NCBI RefSeq assembly: GCF_900637635.1
Contig: NZ_LR134383.1
Location: 1,519,501 to 1,583,500 of the forward strand
Length of the DNA: 64,000 nucleotides
Origin: Legionella jordanis
GTDB lineage: Bacteria > Pseudomonadota > Gammaproteobacteria > Legionellales > Legionellaceae
Direction: 5' to 3'
Shown here: in pieces, positions 45,594 through 55,684 of the stretch
Layout of the letters: every line of letters begins with the position of its first letter
Numbering within the stretch: the first letter of the stretch is position 1
The notes under the pieces: model-generated
Told to the model about the DNA's origin: nothing
Databases searched by the model: none
The model's input: only the letters and a program-made list of their open reading frames with translations
Made by a program: the position numbers and the translations under genes

Positions 45594-47775
45594 AATCGGT
45601 TAAATCACAATCTCCCCTGCCATTCGAATGCCATCGCGCCTGAATAGTAAACGCAGAAGTACATGCGTTGTCTTTGCAGATCCTTGTTGCTGGAATGATT
45701 TGGCAAGCAGTTGCCCAGCCAACACCATTAAAAAAGCTTAGTTGCAGACCTTCGGCCCCTCTCGGTAAAGAAGTTATTCCCAAACTTTCTGCGGTACTAC
45801 CGGCTACTGTCCAGTTGATTTGAGAACCATCAAGGTTAAAACTGAGGATTAGTTTTTTTACTGGACCTAGATCTCCGCGCCCAAAGGCTACACGAATTGT
45901 TTTAGGTAATGCACCACCACTGGGTTCATTGTCATGATCAAAGACATCAACTCTCAACGGGGTGATGTAGTCTTCTCCTTCAAATTTTCCACCGTATTGC
46001 AAAGGATTAAAATCAAATTTATTCAGCAGAACCCAGGAAGTAGCACTTAAACTAGCTAAGGTATTGGCATTCCATAAAAATGGAAAAGGGAGTGCAAAAC
46101 GTCGACTTGCGTATAAATAGGCTCGTCCCATCGACTTAGGTAATTTAATAAAAAATTCTTCTGGTGTTGCGTCTATAAAGCCTATAGCCAAATACTGATC
46201 GCTTCTAAGATTAATTAGATTATCTTCCATGCTGAGAGCGTCAGCTTCCAGATCCTGTGTATCCAGCCCCAAACCTGAGTAGTAGTTAATTAACATCCTT
46301 AAAGCATTAATTGCGCTTGCACTGTTCTCCCCAGACATGATGTCTTCAGGTTCAACCTCAGTATGATTATTCAACGTGTAACCCACACCCCATAACTCAT
46401 CATTTTGGAAATACCCACCCTGATTACGCACGATTCGCCACAGATTACGGGCAGTGCCCTCCCCAAACCACTTATCAAGGGTTTCCACCCCTAAAGCAGA
46501 AATGGCCAATAGATTTACATTGACCGACATTCCAGATAATTCCCGCGACGTATCCGGAGACCAGTCGTTTTGCAAAGAAGGATTGTTAATTGAGCCTTGA
46601 GTGAAGAAAACCTGATTTTCATTATCAAAAGCTCCATTGTAGATAAAACTCAACAATCCCAAAGTTTCCCAGCCATTAATGGTCTTCCCACCGTTTAACA
46701 TGACGTCAATATTATGCAAAGCACTTGCTACTTCGGCAGTTTGCTCTGTGTTTCTAAGGATATGCCGCAGGATTTGCAAACCGGCAAGCACTGTAAAATT
46801 GTCTTCAATAGATACAAGACCTGGCGGAATCATTCCCTGGCCATCTAAAACGCCAGCGGGAGCATAATAAAACGCTCCTACGGCAGTTTGCATGGCAGAA
46901 AAAGCATAAAGACTATTGATTGCATTCTTAATTGCAGTGGAACTGGAAGACGGTTTTCCATCATTAAAAATGTATTCAGCTTGCAAAGGAGCTATTAATT
47001 GTGCCCAAGCATTCTCGCCAGTTAGGGGTTTCCAATCAGACCAGCTGCTAATGTATCTAAAGAAATCCGGGCTATGGCCTTCCGGATCATTGGCGGCTAA
47101 AATGGAGGGGTTATAATCCCATGATAGAAAGTTTTGGTAACGCCCACCATAAAATGGGTCCTTATTGTAATAATTGCTGGTAAGCAAGCGAAAACTAAAG
47201 GCTTTACCAGCGTCATCAATGACCAGCTGATTGCCATACAAAAACAGTGGAGCAGTAGCGCGGTTGCCAGGCAGCGAAATTGTGTTTAGCTGATTATTCA
47301 CCAAAGCTTTTGCCTTACTGCTGCTTAGATAACCGTTTCTTGCAGCTAAAGCCAAAGCAATTTGCCAAAGAGCTGCGTGATAGATATCCGTCCCATATTT
47401 CAAATTACTTCGTTCAATCTGGGCTTGGGCTTCAAACCATTGCTGAATCGTGCCATCTAGAGGGTCTAAACCACGGCCCAATATAATGAAAGGGCTAATT
47501 AAAAAAGAATAAATCTGACTGTAAATTCGGTCAACAACTGGGCAACTGCTTTCTGGCCGGCAGATAAAATCACCCAAATATCGAGCAATATCTTCAGTAT
47601 TGCCTAAATAAAAACTGAGAGGTATTGCCAACCCCGATTTGCTGGGGGTTAGCATGGGTGAAGAATTTAAAAAAAGAACCAAATCACTGATTTCCTTATC
47701 TCGATTGGCTGAGTTCAAGGAGCTGCAAGTGCTGTACAATAAAATGGCCACAATAAACGATGCAAATTTTCTCAT
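45592..47775 (-). CDS. Large secreted protein of unknown function
   Basis: This 727-residue protein opens with a signal-like stretch (KFASFIVAILLYSTCSSLN). Cys17 could carry a lipid, but YSTC is a poor lipobox, so either a cleaved peptide or a lipoprotein is possible. The middle is helical with repeated segments (QTAVGAFYYAPAG, then SVNVNLLAISALG and SASAINALRMLINYY) as in alpha/alpha toroid folds. The last 150 residues are beta-rich with Cys in CQIIPATRICKDNACT. I know no family. It converges with the macroglobulin gene and shares the hairpin region. Confidence 0.55.
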   Translation of the reverse strand: MRKFASFIVAILLYSTCSSLNSANRDKEISDLVLFLNSSPMLTPSKSGLAIPLSFYLGNTEDIARYLGDFICRPESSCPVVDRIYSQIYSFLISPFIILGRGLDPLDGTIQQWFEAQAQIERSNLKYGTDIYHAALWQIALALAARNGYLSSSKAKALVNNQLNTISLPGNRATAPLFLYGNQLVIDDAGKAFSFRLLTSNYYNKDPFYGGRYQNFLSWDYNPSILAANDPEGHSPDFFRYISSWSDWKPLTGENAWAQLIAPLQAEYIFNDGKPSSSSTAIKNAINSLYAFSAMQTAVGAFYYAPAGVLDGQGMIPPGLVSIEDNFTVLAGLQILRHILRNTEQTAEVASALHNIDVMLNGGKTINGWETLGLLSFIYNGAFDNENQVFFTQGSINNPSLQNDWSPDTSRELSGMSVNVNLLAISALGVETLDKWFGEGTARNLWRIVRNQGGYFQNDELWGVGYTLNNHTEVEPEDIMSGENSASAINALRMLINYYSGLGLDTQDLEADALSMEDNLINLRSDQYLAIGFIDATPEEFFIKLPKSMGRAYLYASRRFALPFPFLWNANTLASLSATSWVLLNKFDFNPLQYGGKFEGEDYITPLRVDVFDHDNEPSGGALPKTIRVAFGRGDLGPVKKLILSFNLDGSQINWTVAGSTAESLGITSLPRGAEGLQLSFFNGVGWATACQIIPATRICKDNACTSAFTIQARWHSNGRGDCDLTD

Positions 47776-47881
47776 TCCTATCCCTGGTCTTCTGTAGAGA
47801 AAAGCTTGCCAATATTTTTAGCTATGCTTTATTTTTAGCATAGGTTTTTAAACTGTGTTTAAATTCCCCAAGATTTAGCGT

Positions 47882-50083
47882 CTAGATTTGTCTTCTTGCT
47901 TCTAAAACATTAGGCACTTGTTCCAATTTAGTCAAAAGTCGGGACAAACTGTTTAAACCATCTATTTCAACGGTCAGTTTAATAAACGCTGTATTGTCTT
48001 GTTTATTGCTTTGTGTTTGCAAAGCATAGACATGAGCTTTTTCATTAGCGAGGATTGAAGTGATGTCACGCAATAAATCAGGTCGATCGAATGCTTTAAC
48101 CAACACGTCTACAACATAGTGATCACGGGTCGTGCTGCCCCAATTAACCTGCAGAAACCGTTGTCTCTGCTTCTCACTGGCATGAATAATGTTTGGGCAG
48201 TCTTTTTTATGAACAGAAACACCCCTGCCGACTGTAATATAACCCACAACGTCATCACCAGGCACAGGCTGGCAACAACGAGCCATATGGGTCAATAAAT
48301 TCCCTACTCCTTCGATTTTCAGATCACTTCCTGTAATTTCAGGCTTACTTTGGGGTTTTACAATATGTTGTATTGGTGGAGAAACTTCTTCAGTAGGCGA
48401 CAGTTTATTTAGAATATGTCCCAATTTAATGTCACCGCGTCCCAAAGCTGCTAATAGATCATCAATGCGTTTAAAATTAAAATAGCCTAAAATGTCATTC
48501 AATCGATCAGATTTAAGACCAAGATTTTTTAATTCTTTATCTAAAATCTCCCGACCCTCATCACGGTTCTTGTCGTAATCTTGCATTTTAAACCAATGAA
48601 GGACTTTGGCTTTGGCACGTGATGTCTTTAAATAATTCAAGTGTGGATTAATCCAGTCTCTCGACGGGCGCTCATCTTTGCCGGTTAGGATTTCAACCTT
48701 ATCACCAGTCTTTAGTTCATAAGTCAAAGGCACTATGGTGCCATTCACCTTTGCGCCGCGGCAACGGTGGCCGATTTGGCTGTGCACATGATAAGCAAAA
48801 TCAAGAGGGGTTACCCCTTGCGGCAAATCAAGCACATCTCCGCCTGGCGTAAAGACATACACTCGATCTTCAAGGAACTCAGACTCAATTTCCTCTGAAA
48901 CGCCTTTGGAAACCGCCATTTCCCGATGCCAGGCGAGAACATCACGAAGCCACTCAATTTTACGCTCATGGCTTTCCTTTTGACCTACACCTTCTTTGTA
49001 CTTCCAGTGTGCTGCAACGCCCATTTCAGCCAAATCATGCATTTGGAAAGTGCGAATTTGAACCTCAAACACGCGCCTTTCAGGGCCTTCGACAGCTGTA
49101 TGCAACGATTGGTAGCCATTGGCCTTAGGGTTAGCTATGTAATCATCAAATTCGGCAGGGACCTGTTCCCATAAGGCATGCACCAAACTCAATACCTCGT
49201 AACACTGTTCTTTACTGTCCACTAAAACCCTAACAGCAGTCGCATCATAAATTTCCCCAAGCGACACATTCTTGCGTTTCATTTTTCGATAAATACTATG
49301 AATATGTTTAGAGCGTCCATAAACGCCAAAATGTTTGATGCCAAGAGAATTGATTTGCTTGTTTAATTCATTAACAATGAAATCAACATACTTATCCCGT
49401 TCAAGACGTTTAGCATTTAATCCCTTGGCAATGGCTTTATATTCATCCGGATGCAGATAGCGGAATGCCAGATCTTCCATCTCCCACTTAATGGCTCCAA
49501 TACCCAGACGATTGGCCAAAGGAGCATAAATTTCCATCGCTTCGGTGGCAATTTGTTGACGCAGGGTTTCTGGAAGTTGGCCTGAAGTTCTTAAGATACA
49601 GAGGCGCTCGGCAAGCTTGATGAGGACTACCCGCACATCATCCACCATGGCGAGTAACATTTTTCGTATGTTATCAATTTGCTGCTTGTTTTGAGGGTAT
49701 TTTGCCAAGGCTTGCAAATTATGCATGGCACTCATTTTTTCGATACGTCTGACCAGTTTGGCAATGGAGGCCCCAAGTTGTTCTTCAACGTCGTCTAGGG
49801 ATAATTCGGCATAATGGACATTTTCAAAAATAATAGCCGCAGCCAGGGTCTCCTGGTCAACCTCAAGGTCAGCCAATACGTCTGCCATGGATAAGCCGAG
49901 CTGCAAGCAAGAAACACCCGTCTCAGTAGCATGATCCTGCCCTGCCAGTTGACTTAAGGTGCAAGCACTGCGGATTAAACTTAAATCCTGGAGATATCCT
50001 TTACTTGCTAATTGGTGCAACCATTGTTCAACATCAATTGTGCCATCTACGGACACAACTGAAGTTTCTTTGACTCTCACCAT
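47882..50083 (-). CDS. relA: GTP pyrophosphokinase RelA
   Basis: The protein has 733 residues. The hydrolase HD motif is lost (AAIIFENVHYAEL where an active enzyme has HD and ED), so it is RelA rather than SpoT. The synthetase part has IHSIYRKMKRKN, YDATAVRVLV and ANPKANGYQSLH. TGS (VYVFTPGGDVLDLPQG), the zinc-finger-like CC in ARCCQPVPGD and an ACT domain follow. It makes (p)ppGpp on stalled ribosomes. It lies five bases after rlmD in an operon. Confidence 0.96.
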   Translation of the reverse strand: MVRVKETSVVSVDGTIDVEQWLHQLASKGYLQDLSLIRSACTLSQLAGQDHATETGVSCLQLGLSMADVLADLEVDQETLAAAIIFENVHYAELSLDDVEEQLGASIAKLVRRIEKMSAMHNLQALAKYPQNKQQIDNIRKMLLAMVDDVRVVLIKLAERLCILRTSGQLPETLRQQIATEAMEIYAPLANRLGIGAIKWEMEDLAFRYLHPDEYKAIAKGLNAKRLERDKYVDFIVNELNKQINSLGIKHFGVYGRSKHIHSIYRKMKRKNVSLGEIYDATAVRVLVDSKEQCYEVLSLVHALWEQVPAEFDDYIANPKANGYQSLHTAVEGPERRVFEVQIRTFQMHDLAEMGVAAHWKYKEGVGQKESHERKIEWLRDVLAWHREMAVSKGVSEEIESEFLEDRVYVFTPGGDVLDLPQGVTPLDFAYHVHSQIGHRCRGAKVNGTIVPLTYELKTGDKVEILTGKDERPSRDWINPHLNYLKTSRAKAKVLHWFKMQDYDKNRDEGREILDKELKNLGLKSDRLNDILGYFNFKRIDDLLAALGRGDIKLGHILNKLSPTEEVSPPIQHIVKPQSKPEITGSDLKIEGVGNLLTHMARCCQPVPGDDVVGYITVGRGVSVHKKDCPNIIHASEKQRQRFLQVNWGSTTRDHYVVDVLVKAFDRPDLLRDITSILANEKAHVYALQTQSNKQDNTAFIKLTVEIDGLNSLSRLLTKLEQVPNVLEARRQI

Positions 50084-50088
50084 AACTA

Positions 50089-51423
50089 TTATCCTTTTTC
50101 AAACAAGGCAATGGATTCAACATGTGAGGTATGGGGAAACATGTCCATCACCCCTGCTGCCTTTAATCGATACCCTTGCTGATTAACCAGCACGTCAGCA
50201 TCTCTAGCCAAGGTAGCTGGATTACAGGAAACATAAACAATTAAATTAAATTTAAATTTATGTATCGACTTAACGATCTCAAAAGCACCTGATCGAGGTG
50301 GATCAAGCAGCAGTTTGCTAAACCCATAATTTTTGAGGTTTGTTAAGGCATCAATTTGTTCCAAATTAACGCAATAAAATTCTGTATTGTGCAAATTATT
50401 CATTTGAGCATTCATTTGAGCTCTGGCCACCATCGTTTGGCTTCCTTCAATCCCAACTACCTTGGCACAATGTTTGGCAATTGGAAGTGAGAAATTGCCC
50501 AACCCACAAAACAGATCCAACACCACATCTTCTGCATTCAAATTCAAGAGCTGCAGGGCTTGGGTAACCATAAGCTGATTTAAACCAGCATTCACTTGAG
50601 TAAAGTCCGTAGGATGAAATTGAAATGTAATGCCTTGTTGAGGTAAAGCATAGCTTAAAAATTCTGGGCTTTCCTTTGGATAGAACAGCTGCACGCTGTC
50701 AGGACCGCCAGGTTGTAAAAACAATCGAAACTTTGTCCTTTGGCCAAACGCTCTTAATTTTTCCTCGTCCGCAATGGACAACTCATTAAGGTTACGGAAA
50801 ATCAAGGCAATAACTTCATCTCCGGCAGCAACTTCAATTTGGGCAATTGCGCGGGGATCATCGAGTGAATCAACAAGGCTCCTTAAGTTTTTAATTTCCT
50901 CATCAATTTGCGTATTGAGTACGGGGCATCCATTAATTTCAGTAATAAAGCGGGGGTTAATTTTTTCCCGAAAACCTACCAGACTGGCATGTTTCTTTTC
51001 TACAAAGCGAACACTCAATCGAGCCTTATTGCGGTAATGCCAACTTTGACTTCTAAGGGGGGGCAGAATTAGCTCAGGTTCACAATGACCAATCCGTTGT
51101 AGAAGATTAAGCAGCAACGCTTCCTTTTCCTGGATTTGAGTTTCTTCATTGAGGTGCTGAAGAGAGCAGCCACCACACATCTTGTAATGGGAGCAGCGAG
51201 GTTCTACGCGGGACGGTGATGAGGATAAAATGTCGAGGACCCGGCCTTCATCAAAATCACTTTTAATTGTGCTGTATTGAAAAGACACTGTCTCACCTGG
51301 TAAAGCTCCTTGTATGAATGTAGTTTTGCCGTTCAATCGAGCGATACCACGACCATCATGGCTAAATCGTTCAACCTCTGCAATTTTTGGTTCTGTCGGT
51401 AATTTTTGTCTTCTTTTACTCAT
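50089..51423 (-). CDS. rlmD: 23S rRNA (uracil-1939 C5) methyltransferase
   Basis: About 444 residues. A TRAM-like N-terminal part is followed by the iron-sulfur Cys set ([10 protein letters not shown]), the SAM motif [15 protein letters not shown] and the catalytic Cys in [12 protein letters not shown]. This is RlmD/RumA, which makes m5U1939. The ATG at 51423 follows a GTG at 51426; I prefer the ATG. relA follows after five bases, as in many gammaproteobacteria. Confidence 0.95.
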   Translation of the reverse strand: MSKRRQKLPTEPKIAEVERFSHDGRGIARLNGKTTFIQGALPGETVSFQYSTIKSDFDEGRVLDILSSSPSRVEPRCSHYKMCGGCSLQHLNEETQIQEKEALLLNLLQRIGHCEPELILPPLRSQSWHYRNKARLSVRFVEKKHASLVGFREKINPRFITEINGCPVLNTQIDEEIKNLRSLVDSLDDPRAIAQIEVAAGDEVIALIFRNLNELSIADEEKLRAFGQRTKFRLFLQPGGPDSVQLFYPKESPEFLSYALPQQGITFQFHPTDFTQVNAGLNQLMVTQALQLLNLNAEDVVLDLFCGLGNFSLPIAKHCAKVVGIEGSQTMVARAQMNAQMNNLHNTEFYCVNLEQIDALTNLKNYGFSKLLLDPPRSGAFEIVKSIHKFKFNLIVYVSCNPATLARDADVLVNQQGYRLKAAGVMDMFPHTSHVESIALFEKG

Positions 51424-51646
51424 CACTGCTTCTCGTTAGGCAGAATCTGCACACCGCCATAATATTTTTGGCCTTGCTGTGTATTTTTAAGGCGGTTAAT
51501 TGAAAAAATAAAACAAAAGAATAGCACAAGCCAACCCAGACTGTCATTGATGAATCGTCTTGAAAAAAGAATGAAAACACCTTTCGGTTATAATCAGTAA
51601 AGCATTAATGAAATTGGATTGGGAGCAGTGAAGCCCCCTAATGCAG

Positions 51647-52468
51647 TTATAGCAACAAAGCAAAAGAGCCACTAACGCCATTTGCGGCTAACTTATTTTT
51701 AAGACTGTCTGACATTTGCTTACTAGCAAACGGACCGACACGAACGATGTATCGTTGCTTGTATTTCTCAATAATAACGGGTGAAGGTGTTAATTTGGCC
51801 AATTTGCTTTTTAAGGCTAAGGCCAGATTTTGCGAACTGAAAGCTCCTGCCTGAACATAATAATGGGCCACTCGTTTACCCATATTTAATGCCTCAATTT
51901 CAACAGGCGCTGTTCCCTTTGGAAGCAAGCCCAGCTTGGCCGCTGCAGCATAAGAGAGGTCAATTACCCGATCATTGCGAAATGGTCCCCTATCATTGAC
52001 TTTCACAATAGCAACTTGTCCATTGCTTAAATTTTTTACTCGCACATAGCTCGGTAAAGGCAAAGTTTTATGGGCTGCCGTCATAGCATACATATTGTAA
52101 TCATCGCCGCTAGATGTTCTTTGCTTGTGAAACTTTGTGCCATACCAGGAAGCTACTCCCCGTGCCTTGTATCCACTTGAGGATTTCAAAACTTGATAGC
52201 GTCGACCTTCGACCAAATATACATCGGGGTTCCCATAGCGGCTAAGCGGTTCAGACTTAGGTTTTACCTCTTTAAAGGTTGTGGGAATTGGACCTGCTGG
52301 AGCCCCATCATTGGCTTGTTTATAGCGGGATACGGAAGAGTATTTTCCCTTGGTGTTGCTTTGTTTGTGTGCCGTTACATGTCTGGATTTTCCAGCCCCT
52401 TGCTGGGTAACCGGTGCAGTCGCGCAAGCAGCGAGAAGACAGAAGGCTAAAAGATAGAGGACTCGCAT
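51647..52468 (-). CDS. rlpA: RlpA-family septal-ring lipoprotein
   Basis: About 273 residues from ATG 52468, 12 bases after AGGAG. A lipobox LLAAC near residue 15 anchors it to the outer membrane. The double-psi beta-barrel runs through GVASWYGTKFHKQRTSSG, with the catalytic-type Asp in VKVNDRGPF and VIDLSYAAA. A SPOR domain (YYVQAGAFSS to VGPFASKQ) ends it. RlpA cuts glycan strands lacking stem peptides. It diverges from dacA. Confidence 0.93.
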   Translation of the reverse strand: MRVLYLLAFCLLAACATAPVTQQGAGKSRHVTAHKQSNTKGKYSSVSRYKQANDGAPAGPIPTTFKEVKPKSEPLSRYGNPDVYLVEGRRYQVLKSSSGYKARGVASWYGTKFHKQRTSSGDDYNMYAMTAAHKTLPLPSYVRVKNLSNGQVAIVKVNDRGPFRNDRVIDLSYAAAAKLGLLPKGTAPVEIEALNMGKRVAHYYVQAGAFSSQNLALALKSKLAKLTPSPVIIEKYKQRYIVRVGPFASKQMSDSLKNKLAANGVSGSFALLL

Positions 52469-52710
52469 TAATATACTCAACTCCTATTATTTTTTTTCTG
52501 TAATATATACAAAGAAAATTGGCATTAAAATACTTTTTAACGGATTCATGGAGTGGAAAAGTAGACAATACAAGCTTTTACACTTGATTCTTAAACACAA
52601 TTTAAAAAAATTCTGCTGTCATGGTAAGCAAAATCACAGTAAAAAATTTTCCAGCACGATGAGTTTGGTTCGGATTGAGGCTGTGATAACATGACGGAAT
52701 TTTTGTAACC

Positions 52711-53955
52711 ATGAGTAAAGAAAACATGAAGTCATCATTCTCAAAATGCAAATTGCTAACCAGTGCCAGTTTGATTTTCGGTTCTAGTTTATTGTTTGCA
52801 AGCGCAGATGTTCTACCGACAGCTAACTTGTCCAATAGCATTCCACCTACGGCACCGGTAAATAATAAGCCACTTATCACGCCCTCGGCTCCAACATTAA
52901 ATGCGAAAGCTTACATTCTTATTGATGTGAACAGCGGTAAAATTATTGCTGAAAAAAATAGCGATCAGAAATTACCACCCGCTAGCCTAACCAAGATGAT
53001 GACACTTTTTGTCATTTCCAATGCGCTACAAAATCAACAAATTCATTTAACTGACACAGTGAGGATCAGTCGTGATGCCTGGAAAACAGGCGGCTCTCGC
53101 ATGTTTGTCAAGGAAGGCCAACAAGTTTCAATTGAGGATTTACTCAAAGGAATCATCGTAGACTCTGGGAACGACGCCTGCGTCGCTATGGCCGAGCACC
53201 TCGGAGGCAGTGAGCAAGGCTTCTCAGAAATAATGAATCAACAAGCCCAGAATTTGGGAATGAAGGATAGCCATTTTACAGACAGCACAGGCTTACCTGA
53301 TGAAAATCATTACACCACTGCCAAAGATTTAGCAATTCTTGGGCGAGCTCTAATTCTTAATTTCCCCCAATACTATGAATGGTACAAACAAAAATGGTTT
53401 ACTTATAATGGTATCAGGCAGCCAAACCGCAATCGTCTCCTTTGGAGAGACAACCAGGTGGATGGAATAAAAACCGGGCATACCAACGAAGCAGGTTTCT
53501 GCCTCGTCTCTTCTGCTAAACGCGATAACATGCGTTTACTGGCTGTTGTTATGGGATCGCCAACCGACGCTGCACGTGCGGATGATAGTGAGCGACTGTT
53601 AAATTATGGATTTCGTTTCTTTGAAACTCATCAACTTTACAAAGCGGGTCAAACCATTAGTGAAATCCCGATTTATAAAGGGGCTGTGGATAAATTAAAC
53701 GTAGGTTTGCAAACCGATCAATTTGTAACCATACCCAGTGGTCAGTACCAACGTTTGAGCATCAATACAAAGATACCTCCTAATTTGCAGGCTCCTATCG
53801 AAAAAGGCCAAAAAGTGGGCGAATTAGTTGTCCAATTTGATAACAATATTCTCTCCAGCTACAATTTGTATGCACTACAAGCCGTGCCTAAAGGAGGCAT
53901 GTTTACATGCATGAAGGACTCTATCCGTTTGGCATTTAGAAGCTGGTTTGGTTAA
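52711..53955 (+). CDS. dacA: D-alanyl-D-alanine carboxypeptidase DacA (PBP5-like)
   Basis: The 414-residue protein has a signal peptide (LLTSASLIFGSSLLFASA), SLTKMM (SxxK), SGNDACVAMAEH (SxN), and KTGHTNEAG (KTG), then a PBP5 C-domain. The last residues (MKDSIRLAFRSWF) form the amphipathic helix that binds the inner membrane. It removes the terminal D-Ala of stem peptides. A second ATG five codons in is another start. It heads dacA-dat-ybeD-lipB. Confidence 0.95.
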   Translation: MSKENMKSSFSKCKLLTSASLIFGSSLLFASADVLPTANLSNSIPPTAPVNNKPLITPSAPTLNAKAYILIDVNSGKIIAEKNSDQKLPPASLTKMMTLFVISNALQNQQIHLTDTVRISRDAWKTGGSRMFVKEGQQVSIEDLLKGIIVDSGNDACVAMAEHLGGSEQGFSEIMNQQAQNLGMKDSHFTDSTGLPDENHYTTAKDLAILGRALILNFPQYYEWYKQKWFTYNGIRQPNRNRLLWRDNQVDGIKTGHTNEAGFCLVSSAKRDNMRLLAVVMGSPTDAARADDSERLLNYGFRFFETHQLYKAGQTISEIPIYKGAVDKLNVGLQTDQFVTIPSGQYQRLSINTKIPPNLQAPIEKGQKVGELVVQFDNNILSSYNLYALQAVPKGGMFTCMKDSIRLAFRSWFG

Positions 53956-53966
53956 AAGGGATTTAT

Positions 53967-54818
53967 ATGATGGGCATTGTCTATCTTAATGGTGAGTTTG
54001 TTGAAGCTGCAGACGCAAAAATTTCCATTTTTGATCGTGGCTTCTTATTTGCAGATGCCATATATGAGGTAATTCCAGTCTATCAAAGCCGCCCTTTTTT
54101 CGTCGCCCGGCATATGAAACGATTGGAAACCAGTCTTGACAATGCCAGAATTCCAAAGCCAAATCTAGATTGGTTAAACCTGTTTCAGCAATTGATTGAA
54201 TTAAATGGCGGAGGAGACCTGCAGATTTATGTACAGGTTACACGTGGAAACCAAGGGGTTCGTAAACACGACATTCCAGATGGGCTGCGCCCCTCGGTGA
54301 TTGCATTTACCATTCACACCCCTTATGCCTCCTTCGAAACCAAGGCAAAAGGTCTAAGGGCCAATGTGATTGAAGACATCCGTTGGTTACGCTGCGACAT
54401 CAAAACCACTTCTTTGCTTGCTAACATTCTGCTCAATGATGCTGCCGTGTCGAATGGCGCTCATACTGCAATTTTATCTCGCGATGGCTTTTTAACTGAG
54501 GGAAGTGCAAGCAATATTTTCATGGTGGATGAGGAAGGAATTGTGCTAACCCCTCCCCTGGATAATTTATGTTTGGCAGGTATCACGCGTCAAATTACCA
54601 TTGAACTGCTTCGATCTATGTCCTGGCCATTTCGAGAAGAAAAGATTCCTATAGGGCGTTTGTATCAAGCTCAGGAAATTTGGCTTACCAGCACAACCAA
54701 GGAAATTTATCCTATAACTTATATTGATGATGTGATGATAGCCGAGGGCCGTGGAGGTTCATACTGGGATAAAATTCATCGAAATTTTAAACAATTAATC
54801 CAAAGCAATTATGACTGA
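53967..54818 (+). CDS. dat: D-amino-acid aminotransferase
   Basis: This 283-residue class IV PLP enzyme has FDRGFLFADAIYE, the PLP Lys in CDIKTTSLLANILL, GSASNIFMV and GITRQITIELL. These match D-alanine transaminase. It lies 11 bases after dacA; AAGGG precedes the start. A role in supplying or recycling D-Ala beside the carboxypeptidase is likely by context. Branched-chain or aminodeoxychorismate enzymes share the fold but fit less well. Confidence 0.9.
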   Translation: MMGIVYLNGEFVEAADAKISIFDRGFLFADAIYEVIPVYQSRPFFVARHMKRLETSLDNARIPKPNLDWLNLFQQLIELNGGGDLQIYVQVTRGNQGVRKHDIPDGLRPSVIAFTIHTPYASFETKAKGLRANVIEDIRWLRCDIKTTSLLANILLNDAAVSNGAHTAILSRDGFLTEGSASNIFMVDEEGIVLTPPLDNLCLAGITRQITIELLRSMSWPFREEKIPIGRLYQAQEIWLTSTTKEIYPITYIDDVMIAEGRGGSYWDKIHRNFKQLIQSNYD

Positions 54819-55077
54819 TAAAAAATCATTAATAGAATTCCCCTGTAATTTTCCTGTAAAAATTATCGGCAGGAATAACGATGACTTATTCAAAGAGATT
54901 TGTGGAATTGCAAAAAAACATTTTCCTGACACGCTTGATGATGCAATTAGTGCCAAGGAGAGTGGGCAAGGAAATTATCTTGCCATCACAGTAATAATCT
55001 ATGCTCATAGTCAACTTGCTTTGGATGCTCTTTATCTTGAATTAACACAGCATCCTGATATTAAATGGGTATTATGA
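54811..55077 (+). CDS. ybeD: YbeD/DUF493 family protein
   Basis: The protein has 88 residues. [13 protein letters not shown] at the start and [11 protein letters not shown] followed by [15 protein letters not shown] are the DUF493 pattern. In E. coli ybeD stands between dacA and lipB, and here too. It has an ACT-like fold with no proven role. It overlaps dat by eight bases and lipB by four. Confidence 0.9.
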   Translation: MTDKKSLIEFPCNFPVKIIGRNNDDLFKEICGIAKKHFPDTLDDAISAKESGQGNYLAITVIIYAHSQLALDALYLELTQHPDIKWVL

Positions 55078-55682
55078 TGCTTCAAATAAAATATTTAGGG
55101 GTGCAACCCTATCTGAGTGTTTGGGATGATATGAAGCGATTCACGTCTTCAAGAGATGAAAATACGGATGATGAATTATGGCTTCTTGAACATCCAGCCG
55201 TATACACTCAGGGACAGGCCGGGAAAGCAGAGCATATTTTAAATCCTTCTTCAATTCCGGTGGTGCAAACCGACCGCGGTGGGCAGGTTACCTATCATGG
55301 ACCTGGACAATTGGTTGCTTATGTTCTAATGGATATCAGCAGACGAAATCTTGGGGTAAGGACCCTGGTGGCAAAACTCGAACACATTCTAATGGATTTA
55401 CTAGGTAAATACGGCATCGTAGCCAATATTCAACCTGGGGCGCCAGGTGTATATGTCGACGATAAAAAAATTGCTTCAATAGGACTGAGGGTAAAAAATG
55501 GCCGTACTTATCATGGGATTGCTTTAAATGTGGCAATGGATTTAGAACCTTTTAATGGAATTAACCCCTGTGGATTTGCCAAATTAAGAATGACGCAGAT
55601 TAGTGATTACTTTCACCCTGTTAGTGTTTCAACTGTCAGCAAAGATTTTGCTGACACTTTTTTAACCTATTTTGAACGCTAA
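55074..55682 (+). CDS. lipB: Octanoyl-[ACP]:protein N-octanoyltransferase LipB
   Basis: About 202 residues. [18 protein letters not shown], the catalytic Lys in [22 protein letters not shown] and the acyl Cys in NPCGF mark LipB. It moves octanoate from ACP to lipoyl domains. I take ATG 55074, which shares ATGA with the ybeD stop; an ATG three codons upstream and one three bases downstream are also in frame. Confidence 0.95.
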   Translation: MMLQIKYLGVQPYLSVWDDMKRFTSSRDENTDDELWLLEHPAVYTQGQAGKAEHILNPSSIPVVQTDRGGQVTYHGPGQLVAYVLMDISRRNLGVRTLVAKLEHILMDLLGKYGIVANIQPGAPGVYVDDKKIASIGLRVKNGRTYHGIALNVAMDLEPFNGINPCGFAKLRMTQISDYFHPVSVSTVSKDFADTFLTYFER

Positions 55683-55684
55683 TT

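Noticed and set aside
47822-47849. Hairpin CTATGCT/AGCATAG with T-run on the plus strand
   Set aside because: No plus-strand gene ends nearby, and on the minus strand no T-run follows; it may be chance in AT-rich DNA.
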